A stretch of DNA of 64,000 bases. Origin: Enterococcus avium ATCC 14025. GTDB lineage: Bacteria; Bacillota; Bacilli; Lactobacillales; Enterococcaceae. The notes under the pieces were generated by a model, which saw only the letters and a program-made list of their open reading frames with translations, searched no databases and was not told the DNA's origin. The translations under genes were made by a program, and so were the position numbers. The stretch spans positions 304,175 to 368,174 of the forward strand of contig NZ_KE136365.1 of the NCBI RefSeq assembly GCF_000406965.1, written 5' to 3'. Positions 53,450 to 61,780 of this stretch are shown one piece after another (the stretch's first letter is position 1; each line of letters starts with the position of its first letter).

Positions 53450-54496
53450 TTAAGCACGAATGAGCATATCACTCCTACCTCTTTCAAAATAATCATTTAA
53501 GACATCTCGTAACAAGTAAGGCGAACGTGGAATAGCATCAATCGTATCTCCCGCGATATGAGAGGTAATAATTAGATTATCTAAATCTAGTAATGGATCA
53601 TCTGCTCGAATCGGTTCTTCCCAAACAACATCTGTTGCAGCACCAGCAATCATATTCATCTGTAGCGCTTCCACAAAATCTGCTTTATTCACGATATCTG
53701 GTCTAGCAGTATTAACTAAATAGGCTGATGGTTTCATCATTGAAAGTAAATCAGCGTTAATCATATTCTTGGTATCTGGTGTCACCCGTACATGAAGTGA
53801 AACGATATCCGCGGTTTTAAACAATTCTTCTAATTCGACAAAGGTTATTTTCAATCCTTCTTCTCGTATTTTTTCTTGGTTCACAAAAGGATCATAAGCG
53901 ATGACCTCGACTCCTAAGCTATTCAATCGTTTTACTACTAATTTTCCAATATAACCCAATCCTACCAAACCAACCTTTAGATTAGCCAATGTCGTTTTAT
54001 AGGGATCGTTAGGAAATTTCTTGGGCCATTTTGCCTCTTTGACCTGTTGATAAGAAAATGCAATATTTCTGGTCAACGCGTAAAACAATCCTAAAGTAAA
54101 ATCAGCGACTGGTTCTGCATTGCGAATAACATGGATTAATGGAATCTGCCTTTTTTTTAATTCCTCTACGGCAACATGCTCAATGCCACCACGACAAGTA
54201 CCTACTAATTTCAGTCGAGGTGCTGCTTCAATCATCGCTTTTGAAACGGGAGCGATGTGAACAAGTAAATAATCCGCCTCCTTCATATCATCCAGAATTC
54301 CAGCTGGTATCTCAACTGATTCAGGGCCTTTTTGCTCAATCAATTTGATTTTCTCTTGGAATTGCTCTTTATTTAAATCAGCGTACCAATGATACTTCGT
54401 TACTTCTACCGGTTCTTCAATGTTTAGCTCCAACGCAGCTTCGGCTAGGGTTTCAGCAGAAACTAAACCATCTCCAACAACAACAACTTTTGTCAT
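53450..54496 (-). CDS. D-isomer-specific 2-hydroxyacid dehydrogenase
   Basis: 348 residues. Rossmann motif VGLVGLGYIGKLVVKRL, catalytic Arg in VNTARPDIV, Glu in WEEP and His in TSHIAG are present. The family includes SerA, PdxB, lactate and glyoxylate/hydroxypyruvate dehydrogenases. The usual NxxRG is NTARP here. No C-terminal ACT domain, so it is not a regulated SerA. The start directly follows the EIIC stop. In this operon it probably oxidises or reduces a phosphorylated hydroxyacid or 2-oxoacid derived from the imported compound; substrate unknown. Confidence 0.85.
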   Translation of the reverse strand: MTKVVVVGDGLVSAETLAEAALELNIEEPVEVTKYHWYADLNKEQFQEKIKLIEQKGPESVEIPAGILDDMKEADYLLVHIAPVSKAMIEAAPRLKLVGTCRGGIEHVAVEELKKRQIPLIHVIRNAEPVADFTLGLFYALTRNIAFSYQQVKEAKWPKKFPNDPYKTTLANLKVGLVGLGYIGKLVVKRLNSLGVEVIAYDPFVNQEKIREEGLKITFVELEELFKTADIVSLHVRVTPDTKNMINADLLSMMKPSAYLVNTARPDIVNKADFVEALQMNMIAGAATDVVWEEPIRADDPLLDLDNLIITSHIAGDTIDAIPRSPYLLRDVLNDYFERGRSDMLIRA

Positions 54497-55924
54497 TTAA
54501 ACAGCCGCTCCTTCCTTAGACACAATGCCGGCTTCTTCCTCCAGCTTCGCCATATTTTCTAAATATGCGTGAATCGATTCTTTTTTTGCTCGAACAAAAA
54601 GATAAAGCACAATGTAGACCACAACAGAAAGACCAATCCAAAGCGGATTTTGTGTCATAAATATCAAGAACAAGATTCCCATGATATGGTTCGTCATTAC
54701 CGCAAAACTACAGATCATCATTGCTCCTTCAGGCAAATTAACACCCACATCAACAGCTACTTGTGTAAAGATAGGTGCTACTGCAGTAATAATATATAGC
54801 CCTCCAGCACACCAAATTGCTCCGCTGATTAGTGATTTGAAAATATTTCCGTTAGAAATACAGATTACCAGCTCGATCATGTAAGGGATTGCAATTAAAT
54901 CCACCATCGGCAAAGTCTGATTTCCAGGTAAAAAGATCGCCAATAGCAAAACAATTGGGATCAATAGCATTCCTGTTAATAAGGTTGCTGTCTCACCGTA
55001 ACCGGCGGCATCATTGATTGCCAAATACCAAACACGGTCCTTGCCTCCTGAAGTTTTCGCAGTACTTTTTGACGCATCTGTGATCGCCGTAAATGCTGAC
55101 GCAAAAATCCCGGCGATTTTTGGAAAGATTGCCATGATCGCTGAAGTTGAGATACCGATAACCATGATTTCCCCCCAGCCAGTCAATGAACCTAAACGCA
55201 TGAAGTTCCCAGCAAAACCTAATGCCAAACCTAAAATGAAACCTAATGACGTTGGTTCTCCTAAAAAACCTAATTTGTCTTGCAAAGTTTCTGGATTCCA
55301 ACGTACCTTATTCGCCCCTAACTTGGTTAATATCCAGTCCATTGCCATGGCTAGTGGTACGGAACAAATGTGATGAGGCGCGCTCATTGTACAGCGTGGG
55401 TAACCGTAATAAACCGACCAGCGTTTAGCAACGATTTCAGTAAAGACTAAACAATAAAGATTAGAAAGTACCATTAAACCAATCGACAACCAAAGATTTT
55501 TAGTAGAAATATAGAGCATTGATCCCCATAGCATGAAGGAGTAATTATTCCATAAATCTGATGGCATAAAAATATCTGTAAACTTGATAACAAATAAAAT
55601 CGCCTGCAGTGCTAACCCTAAAGCTAAGAAAATCATCCCTACTTGGGTCGAATAGGCCACGACACTTGTAGCTTGCCAACCAGTATCAAGAATCCTTAGA
55701 TTAACGCCAGTTTCTTCTACCATTCGATTGATGGCTGGGGTGACGATTGGTGTGTAAGCACCAATGATCATATTAAACCCAGTCAATCCGATTCCTGCGT
55801 TCAAGGCTGCATTAAAAGCTTTTTTGGGCTTTACCTTCATCAGCAAAGCAATAAAGAAAATAATTACTGGTACTACGATCGCCGTGCCAAAAGCATCCAT
55901 AACCTTCGATAAAACATCTAACAT
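54497..55924 (-). CDS. PTS EIIC, galactitol family
   Basis: 475 residues, hydrophobic throughout with about ten helices; openings such as AFNAALNAGIGLTGFNMIIG are typical of GatC/EIIC-Gat transporters. The family imports galactitol, and by homology pentitols and tagatose-like compounds. It works with the EIIB encoded at 55941 and EIIA at 57105. The substrate channel cannot be read from sequence, so no specific sugar is assigned. Confidence 0.88.
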   Translation of the reverse strand: MLDVLSKVMDAFGTAIVVPVIIFFIALLMKVKPKKAFNAALNAGIGLTGFNMIIGAYTPIVTPAINRMVEETGVNLRILDTGWQATSVVAYSTQVGMIFLALGLALQAILFVIKFTDIFMPSDLWNNYSFMLWGSMLYISTKNLWLSIGLMVLSNLYCLVFTEIVAKRWSVYYGYPRCTMSAPHHICSVPLAMAMDWILTKLGANKVRWNPETLQDKLGFLGEPTSLGFILGLALGFAGNFMRLGSLTGWGEIMVIGISTSAIMAIFPKIAGIFASAFTAITDASKSTAKTSGGKDRVWYLAINDAAGYGETATLLTGMLLIPIVLLLAIFLPGNQTLPMVDLIAIPYMIELVICISNGNIFKSLISGAIWCAGGLYIITAVAPIFTQVAVDVGVNLPEGAMMICSFAVMTNHIMGILFLIFMTQNPLWIGLSVVVYIVLYLFVRAKKESIHAYLENMAKLEEEAGIVSKEGAAV

Positions 55925-55940
55925 GTCATTTCTCCTCTCT

Positions 55941-56243
55941 TTAGTTTACTAATTTCTCAGAAGTCTCAAGTAGTTCGTCAAAGAATTCCTCTTCTCCCAT
56001 ACCAGATAATAAACCAACTGCATTGATCGTCGGTAAGTCATATTTTCCTTTTAAAGGACTTGTGTGAACGATCAAATCCCAAGAACCGCTAGAAAGCTGA
56101 TCTTCTACACCTCCAGGATTCACTTCAACTGTTTTTGCTTTAATTCCATGATCATCCAAAAAATCTCTTACCTTGCCAGCCACCATCGAGCTTGTTACTG
56201 TTCCTGAGCCACACACTGAAATTACATTCAATCGTTTAACCAT
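55941..56243 (-). CDS. PTS EIIB, galactitol family
   Basis: 100 residues. The P-loop-like start VISVCGSGTVTSSMVAGKV carries the phosphorylated cysteine (Cys11). It passes phosphate from EIIA to the substrate during entry through EIIC. Between the aldolase and EIIC genes with 21- and 16-bp gaps. Confidence 0.9.
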   Translation of the reverse strand: MVKRLNVISVCGSGTVTSSMVAGKVRDFLDDHGIKAKTVEVNPGGVEDQLSSGSWDLIVHTSPLKGKYDLPTINAVGLLSGMGEEEFFDELLETSEKLVN

Positions 56244-56264
56244 TTAATCTATCCTCCTACTTTT

Positions 56265-57101
56265 TTATCGACTTCGTTCTTCTAAAATCCCTGCTTTGGG
56301 AGCAACCCCAAACTGATCAGCTAAATCCCATAATTGATCACTTGTAATTTTTTGCCTGAAGCCCCCTGGTACTTGTACTACTCTCATATAAATATCTGCT
56401 GCTTTTTCAACTGTTTCAACCAACCCAAATGCGTCATCCATTGATTGTCCTGCTCCCATGATCCCGTGATGTGGCCAAATTACTACTCGTGAATCATGCA
56501 TTTTCTCAGCGGAAGCCAACCCCAATTCAACCGTTCCTGCCACCATCCAGGGCAAAACAGAAACTCCATCGGGAAAGACGACTAGACATTCCGTTATCAT
56601 TTCCCATAATGAACGTGTAAATTTCTTTTCATCCAGATCATGAATGAATGTCATCGCAGAAATTGCAATCGAGTGACAATGTAAAATTACCCGATGATCA
56701 GGGTCGTGTGCTAGTCGTACCGCATGACATTTTAAATGTGAGGCTAATTCGCTAGTTGGAACACCTCCATCTTCTAGTCCCCATAACACTTTAAACCTTT
56801 TTCCGTCATCAGAAATCTTTACGATCGCTAAGTTTTTCGCTGGATTTTTGCAAATATTTTTGAAATAGCTTCCTGAAGCGGACACTAGAAAAATTTTCCC
56901 TGCCAATTCTTTAACCTCAAAATCTAGATCTTTTTCTTTAATCACATGATCCAAATCAAGATACAGGCAAACTTCAGCTTCGTCTAACATATAGCTGATG
57001 TTGCCACCGTTACGTTCATCCCATCCATTCCGCCATAAATTTTTGGTTACTTCGCACATTTCTTGAATAAAGGGTGCTTCATAAATATCATGAATTCTCA
57101 T
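56265..57101 (-). CDS. rhaD: Class II aldolase, rhamnulose-1-phosphate aldolase-like
   Basis: 278 residues, matching RhaD in length. Zinc ligands are seen in VILHCHSIA (HxH) and HHGIMGAG (His), and the phosphate-binding parts in ERNGGNISYM and LVSASGSYF; the catalytic Glu fits PTSELASHLKCHA. RhaD splits rhamnulose-1-phosphate to DHAP and L-lactaldehyde. No rhamnose isomerase, rhamnulokinase or mutarotase is nearby and the operon has a PTS, so the real substrate may be another ketose- or ketoacid-phosphate. The gene symbol is by similarity only. Confidence 0.8.
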   Translation of the reverse strand: MRIHDIYEAPFIQEMCEVTKNLWRNGWDERNGGNISYMLDEAEVCLYLDLDHVIKEKDLDFEVKELAGKIFLVSASGSYFKNICKNPAKNLAIVKISDDGKRFKVLWGLEDGGVPTSELASHLKCHAVRLAHDPDHRVILHCHSIAISAMTFIHDLDEKKFTRSLWEMITECLVVFPDGVSVLPWMVAGTVELGLASAEKMHDSRVVIWPHHGIMGAGQSMDDAFGLVETVEKAADIYMRVVQVPGGFRQKITSDQLWDLADQFGVAPKAGILEERSR

Positions 57102-57104
57102 ATC

Positions 57105-57587
57105 TCACTTCTCGCTTTCTGTTTTAAAAAATTGTGTAACTATTTTTAAAATTTCTGATTCACTGGACTCTTCTTCCAATTGCCTCATAATATCTTGATC
57201 CATAAACATTGCCATCAAATTTTGTAACAGTTGCAATTGATCTTCGCCCTTATTAAATCCAAGAAAAAAAGCATATCTTGCATTTACAAACTCATCCGTC
57301 GTTCCCATTTGACCAAATGTTACTGACTCACCCAATTTGAGAATATAAATAAAAGGCTTTTTAATGTGGCTTGGATCAGTATGGGGAATTGCTACGGCAA
57401 ATGATGGTGTCTGTAATCCAGTTGGATATTCCTTCTCTCTTTCTTTTAAAGCCTCTTGATAAGTCGTTTCGATAAATCCCAGTTCTGCTAACTTCTTTGC
57501 AGTATAATCGATTAATGCATCGAATGTACCTGTCCCCTCGTATACATCAACCAATTCTGGGAAGAACATCTTATCCGCAATGATCAT
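57105..57587 (-). CDS. PTS EIIA, fructose/mannitol type
   Basis: 160 residues, with the phosphorylated histidine in VAIPHTDPSHI and the family pattern LQTPSFAVAIPHT. It accepts phosphate from HPr and passes it to the EIIB encoded two genes downstream. First gene of the operon, behind a consensus cre site and AAAGGAGG ribosome site. Confidence 0.9.
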   Translation of the reverse strand: MIIADKMFFPELVDVYEGTGTFDALIDYTAKKLAELGFIETTYQEALKEREKEYPTGLQTPSFAVAIPHTDPSHIKKPFIYILKLGESVTFGQMGTTDEFVNARYAFFLGFNKGEDQLQLLQNLMAMFMDQDIMRQLEEESSESEILKIVTQFFKTESEK

Positions 57588-57641
57588 CCGCTATCCTCCT
57601 TTCCTAATTACATCGTAAGTTTAGCATCCATAAAAAATAAT

Positions 57642-57655
57642 AGTATGCGCTTTCA
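57642..57655 (-). promoter_or_regulatory. cre (CcpA) site of the PTS-aldolase operon
   Basis: Minus-strand TGAAAGCGCATACT fits the cre consensus TGNAANCGNWNNCW at every defined base. It lies 55 bp before the first gene, consistent with carbon catabolite repression. Confidence 0.75.
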
Positions 57656-57773
57656 TCACAAAAAAAACTTATTCTCTTAAAAAAACTGTGACGTTCTTAA
57701 TAATTACTTTGAGGAAGGCTTATAGCGAATACTTTCCGAAAAAAAAAGAACCGCAGAAATTCCGCGACTCATT

Positions 57774-58127
57774 TTATAGCTTCGAACCAATGACAATACC
57801 AATAAAGCTTAATAGCATGCCTAGTCCGTAAGATCCAAACAGATAACGATAAAACATTGAGCGATCATTTTTCCATAAAACAAATAATTCAAAATTGTAG
57901 GTAGAGAATGTTGTATAGCCACCCATGATCCCTGTTCCTAAGAAGAGGTAGATTGGATCAGACAGATGCATTCCGAAGAAAATCCCTAACAATAGACTAC
58001 CTGTCAAATTAATAAAAAATGTCGATTTTGGCAGGCGCTTTGTTTGTGGTTCAAAATAATTGTTTAAAGTAAAGCGCAGCATCGCACCAATTGCTGCCCC
58101 GCTTCCGACAAGCAATGTCTCAATCAT
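57774..58127 (-). CDS. crcB: Fluoride efflux channel subunit CrcB
   Basis: 117 residues with four helices. Typical CrcB text: GSGAAIGAMLRFTLNNYF, INLTGSLLLGIFFGM and MGGYTTFSTYNFE (the TTFST fluoride path). It overlaps or abuts the other crcB. Together they form the heterodimeric Fluc channel that exports fluoride. No fluoride riboswitch was found upstream. Confidence 0.92.
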   Translation of the reverse strand: MIETLLVGSGAAIGAMLRFTLNNYFEPQTKRLPKSTFFINLTGSLLLGIFFGMHLSDPIYLFLGTGIMGGYTTFSTYNFELFVLWKNDRSMFYRYLFGSYGLGMLLSFIGIVIGSKL

Positions 58128-58504
58128 TAATCCGTCACCTTTCTATGATAGATCATTTCACCTAGTACAGTCATGGCTAGGCCACCGAAAAACGATAGCA
58201 ATAAATAGATAAACGCCAAGCCAATTTGATCTGATTGCACTAATTTCATTGTATCTAAAGCAAAGGATGAAAAGGTCGTTAAGGCTCCGCAAAAACCAAC
58301 GCCAACTCCTAATACTAAACGGGCAGAAACATCGATATCACTCAAAATATGCTTCACGAGCCAACTAAAAATGAAACATCCTAATAAATTAACGAGCAGC
58401 GTTCCCAAAGGAAATCCACTCACGGCAGGAATCCATACGCCTAACCAATAGCGTGCAGTACCACCAATAAAAGCAAAAAATGCAATGACTAAATAGTCTA
58501 ACAT
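58127..58504 (-). CDS. crcB: Fluoride efflux channel subunit CrcB (second)
   Basis: 125 residues from the ATG at 58504, chosen because GGAG lies nine bases upstream; ATGs at 58513 and 58519 are nearer to or ahead of that site. CrcB motifs: GGTARYWLG, VNLLGCFIFSWL and FCGALTTFSSFALD. Stop and start of the pair share a base (58127). A divergent promoter region separates it from the HAD gene. Confidence 0.9.
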   Translation of the reverse strand: MLDYLVIAFFAFIGGTARYWLGVWIPAVSGFPLGTLLVNLLGCFIFSWLVKHILSDIDVSARLVLGVGVGFCGALTTFSSFALDTMKLVQSDQIGLAFIYLLLSFFGGLAMTVLGEMIYHRKVTD

Positions 58505-58634
58505 GTTGTTCATCTCCATTTTTCATTCTTTCTCACTATAAAACGATTGATATGAAGTTGCAAATAATTTTTTTCATCTACTATTTACAAATCATGCTAA
58601 ACTAGGACTATCTTTGAAAAAATGGGGGATATAT

Positions 58635-59309
58635 ATGAAGGGTATTATTTTTGATTTCAACGGAACCATGTTCATGGATTCTGATCTGCATGAAGCAGCC
58701 TGGCTGTATTTGATTCAAAAATATTCAGATAAAGAAATGACAGAAGAGGACATTTTAAAAAATATCCATGGCAAAACCAATGATGTGATCCTACGCAGGT
58801 TTATTTCAGAAGACCTAACAGATAAAAGGGTTCAGGAATTGTCTGATGAAAAAGAAGCCTACTATCGAAAATCTGTTTTAGAAAGTCCTGATCACAATGA
58901 TTTTACTAAAGGGTTAGTAAATGTATTAGATTATGCCGCAGCAGAAAAAATTCCTATGACGATCGCTTCAGCCTCACCTTTAGTCAATATGGATTTCTAT
59001 TTTGACTATCTAAATTTAGGAAACTGGTTTGACTACGAAAAAATGGTTTGTCACACTGGGCGTTTCCCTGGTAAACCAGCCCCAGATATTTTCTTGATAG
59101 CAGCGAAAAAAATTGGGGTTAAGCCAGAAAATTGTTTAGTAATCGAGGATTCATACTCCGGACTACAGGCAGCTCACAATGCCAAGATCGGTACGATCAT
59201 CGCCATTGATCCGAGTGGGAAAAACCGCGCTGTTTTTGAAGCAGAGAACTTAGCTCAAAACGGGGTTATTGAGGATTTTACGACATTTATTTCAGATTAT
59301 CTAAAATAG
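58635..59309 (+). CDS. HAD-family phosphatase, beta-phosphoglucomutase-like
   Basis: 224 residues from the ATG at 58635 with GGGGGA upstream; an in-frame TTG at 58614 is less suited. HAD motifs: DFNGTM (motif I; the first Asp nucleophile, with Asn in place of the second Asp), SASP (motif II), the lysine in GKPAPD and motif IV VIEDSYSG. Cap domain of the phosphoglucomutase/phosphatase type. The Asn for Asp change argues for a phosphatase-like or altered activity rather than a mutase. Substrate unknown. Confidence 0.85.
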   Translation: MKGIIFDFNGTMFMDSDLHEAAWLYLIQKYSDKEMTEEDILKNIHGKTNDVILRRFISEDLTDKRVQELSDEKEAYYRKSVLESPDHNDFTKGLVNVLDYAAAEKIPMTIASASPLVNMDFYFDYLNLGNWFDYEKMVCHTGRFPGKPAPDIFLIAAKKIGVKPENCLVIEDSYSGLQAAHNAKIGTIIAIDPSGKNRAVFEAENLAQNGVIEDFTTFISDYLK

Positions 59310-59323
59310 AAGAACCTAAAGAA

Positions 59324-59371
59324 AAACCACTCTCAAGAACCAGATGATAATTCTGCTCTTAAGAGTGGTTT
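59324..59371. terminator. Bidirectional terminator between HAD and pncA genes
   Basis: 14-bp stem AAACCACTCTCAAG/CTTAAGAGTGGTTT (59324-59337 with 59358-59371, one wobble) between convergent stop codons. Confidence 0.75.
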
Positions 59372-59374
59372 AAT

Positions 59375-59920
59375 TTAGATAATTTTTGCTCCTAAAGTAT
59401 TTTTAAAATGATTCAACGCCCAGGTATGTCCAGTCGCATCAAAACTTGCCACAGCTTTTTCAGGAATCACTATTTGATAGCCCAAATTATAAGCATCTAC
59501 CACCGTGTGCAACACGCAAATATCCGTACATACACCGGTCAGACAAAGTTCTGTAATCCCACGTTCCCGCAAACGTATGTCCAAATCAGTTCCGCTAAAA
59601 GCTGAATAATGACGTTTGTCGATCCAATAGACATTTTTCTTTGTTTTGTTTGCTTGATAAAAGTCCGCTAGTGATCCGTATAAGTCACGTCCATTCGTAC
59701 CAATCACATTATGTGGTGGAAAAAGCTGATTTTCAGGATGGTATTGATCGCTTGGATCATGACCATCAATCGCAAAAACAATGAAGTCTCCCTGGTCAAA
59801 ATAATCTTTTGTCACAGACACTAATTCTTGTTCGATAGCCTGGCCTGCTTCGCCAGTCGTTAATTTCCCATCAGTTGCAACAAAATCATTGGTATAATCA
59901 ATCGAAAGTAATGCACGCAT
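59375..59920 (-). CDS. pncA: Nicotinamidase/isochorismatase-family hydrolase
   Basis: 181 residues. The triad is visible as Asp8 in SIDYTNDF, Lys102 in DKRHYSAF and the nucleophile cysteine in TGVCTDICV (Cys135). Metal ligands are in IDGHDP (Asp52, His54). Full-length nicotinamidase, converting nicotinamide to nicotinate for NAD salvage. Confidence 0.9.
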   Translation of the reverse strand: MRALLSIDYTNDFVATDGKLTTGEAGQAIEQELVSVTKDYFDQGDFIVFAIDGHDPSDQYHPENQLFPPHNVIGTNGRDLYGSLADFYQANKTKKNVYWIDKRHYSAFSGTDLDIRLRERGITELCLTGVCTDICVLHTVVDAYNLGYQIVIPEKAVASFDATGHTWALNHFKNTLGAKII

Positions 59921-59983
59921 GAAAATTTCCCCCTCTAATTATGATAGACAGATTTATTGATCGTATTCTTGCAGTCTCATTTT

Positions 59984-60676
59984 CTAAACTAGGTGATTAA
60001 CAAACTCAATCACTAATTGTGCTGACAATGTACCTGTTCGATTAACAAACTCTTCGTGAGTTTCAGTAGCTTCACTATCAGCAGTATCACTGATCGCCCG
60101 CACGATCAAGAATGGTATTCCAAATTGAGCGGCCGTATGTCCAATTGCCGCCCCTTCCATCTCAACAGCTAACGCATCAGGAAAAGCTGCTTTTATTTCA
60201 TAAATTTTTGATGGACTGCTAACAAAGGTATCGCCTGATACAATCAAGCCGACATGGGCAGTTTGGTTCATTTTCTTGCTCGCCTCTAGCATTTCACTTT
60301 TTAGATAAGTAGAGCTTTCAAAGTATAAAGGCATCCCAGGTACTTGGCCAATTTTATAGCCAAAGGTGGTTGCATCAACATCGAAATAGGCAACATTATC
60401 CGCGATAACCAAATCACCAATCGCTAAACCTGCACCGATTCCCCCAGCAGTGCCCGTATTAATCACCATATTAACTTTATACTGCTGAATTAAGACAGAC
60501 GTTGTGATGGATGCCAAGACTTTCCCAATTCCTGATTGAACAACGATTACTTCGTGATTTCCCAGACTTCCTGAAATGAATAACGCACCTGATTGCTCCC
60601 AAGATAATGGATGCTCTAGACTTTCACGTAATGCCTTTACTTCTGGTTCCATTGCACCGATAATACCGATTTTCAT
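59984..60676 (-). CDS. mtnN: 5'-methylthioadenosine/S-adenosylhomocysteine nucleosidase
   Basis: 230 residues from the ATG at 60676 (GGGGA seven bases upstream). Family motifs IGIIGAMEPEVKAL, VINTGTAGGIGAG, the VEMEGAAIGHTA catalytic segment and ISDTAD. It hydrolyses MTA and SAH, recycling methyl-transfer products and supplying the precursor of AI-2. Follows macP and nudF, the conserved Lactobacillales order. Confidence 0.95.
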   Translation of the reverse strand: MKIGIIGAMEPEVKALRESLEHPLSWEQSGALFISGSLGNHEVIVVQSGIGKVLASITTSVLIQQYKVNMVINTGTAGGIGAGLAIGDLVIADNVAYFDVDATTFGYKIGQVPGMPLYFESSTYLKSEMLEASKKMNQTAHVGLIVSGDTFVSSPSKIYEIKAAFPDALAVEMEGAAIGHTAAQFGIPFLIVRAISDTADSEATETHEEFVNRTGTLSAQLVIEFVNHLV

Positions 60677-60717
60677 AATCATTCCCCTATTTCTTACTAA
60701 TAATTTTTTATCTTCTA

Positions 60718-61002
60718 TTAAACAAAAAATACTAACAACATGACTACGATCAGAAGCAATAATACTATAATTATCGCTTTATTTAGAAAGCTGCTGCGCT
60801 CTTTTTGCTTTACTCGCTCACTGCTTCTAGATTTAGTGACGGGCTTATTCTTTTTCAATTCTTTCCGATAAACATTGCTAATTTCTTTTTCTCTCTTTTC
60901 ATAGGCGCGTTCAGCAGCTCTACGTTGCTCTTCTGCCAAGCGCTCCTGTTCCTCTTTTCGCTTCCTTATTTCGCTGCGCGTCACCAAGGGTGATTGGCTC
61001 AT
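60718..61002 (-). CDS. macP: MacP-like cell-wall synthase accessory membrane protein
   Basis: 94 residues. A basic, coiled-coil N-terminus (TRSEIRKRKEEQERLAEEQR) is followed by a single C-terminal helix (AIIIVLLLLIVVMLLVFFV). MacP is the membrane partner of a class A penicillin-binding protein in streptococci and sits between nudF and mtnN, as here. The start overlaps the nudF stop by four bases. The name rests on position and layout, not on a catalytic motif. Confidence 0.6.
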   Translation of the reverse strand: MSQSPLVTRSEIRKRKEEQERLAEEQRRAAERAYEKREKEISNVYRKELKKNKPVTKSRSSERVKQKERSSFLNKAIIIVLLLLIVVMLLVFFV

Positions 61003-61574
61003 GCGTAATCTTCCTTTCTAAATTTCATTAGTTCCCAATAATTGACAGCAAAAATTGTTTTAGCGTCACAGATTAATCCGTCTTGAATCGCCTGCTTCGC
61101 TTCCTCCATTGTTAATTCATAGAGTTCTAGAACCTCATCGTCATCTTGTGGTCGTGGATTTTCGACTTTAACCAGATTGGTCGCGGCGTAAATATATAAT
61201 TTCTCATTTGAAAATCCAGGTGATAAATACATTTCGTTTATGTACGTTAAATTTTCAGTATGGTAACCCGTTTCTTCTTCTAATTCTCTCATGGCTGTTC
61301 TTTCTGGATACTGCCCTTCACCGGGATCAATTTTTCCAGCAGGAATCTCCAATACCACTTTTTCTAACGGTTTTCGAAATTGTTTGACCATAATGATTTT
61401 ATTTTCCTTAGTAATAGGGATGATCCCTACACCACCGTGATGAAAAACCAATTCACGTTTTGCTGTTCCGCCCATTGGCAAGGCAACATCATCTAAATAA
61501 ACTTCAATAATCTTTCCCTTAAACAATTCTTTACGTTCTATCGTCTTCTCTTCAAAATCTTTATATTCTAACAT
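60999..61574 (-). CDS. nudF: ADP-ribose pyrophosphatase (Nudix hydrolase)
   Basis: 191 residues. The Nudix box lies in EIPAGKIDPGEGQYPE and RELEEETGYHTE; AGKIDPGE and the N-terminal ERKELFKGKIIEVYLDDV are typical of the ADP-ribose subgroup. It hydrolyses ADP-ribose to AMP and ribose-5-phosphate. First gene of nudF-macP-mtnN. Confidence 0.9.
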   Translation of the reverse strand: MLEYKDFEEKTIERKELFKGKIIEVYLDDVALPMGGTAKRELVFHHGGVGIIPITKENKIIMVKQFRKPLEKVVLEIPAGKIDPGEGQYPERTAMRELEEETGYHTENLTYINEMYLSPGFSNEKLYIYAATNLVKVENPRPQDDDEVLELYELTMEEAKQAIQDGLICDAKTIFAVNYWELMKFRKEDYA

Positions 61575-61780
61575 TGCGACACCTTTCCTCCAAGTAGCTT
61601 CAATCCAACGGTTCTGCCTTATTGTATCACAGAAAATTCTTATGTTTTTTCTAAATCTTAAAAATCCATCTTTAGTCCGATACTATTTCTATAGAAATTC
61701 ATGCTATGATGAGCGTGTAAAGAAATCAAGTAATTTGAATAAATAATGTGAAGGGTTATTACTAGACTAGGAGGATTATT

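Noticed and set aside
58505..58634. Fluoride riboswitch before crcB
   Set aside because: The conserved GGNGATGG...CTGATGGC elements are not seen in the short spacer.
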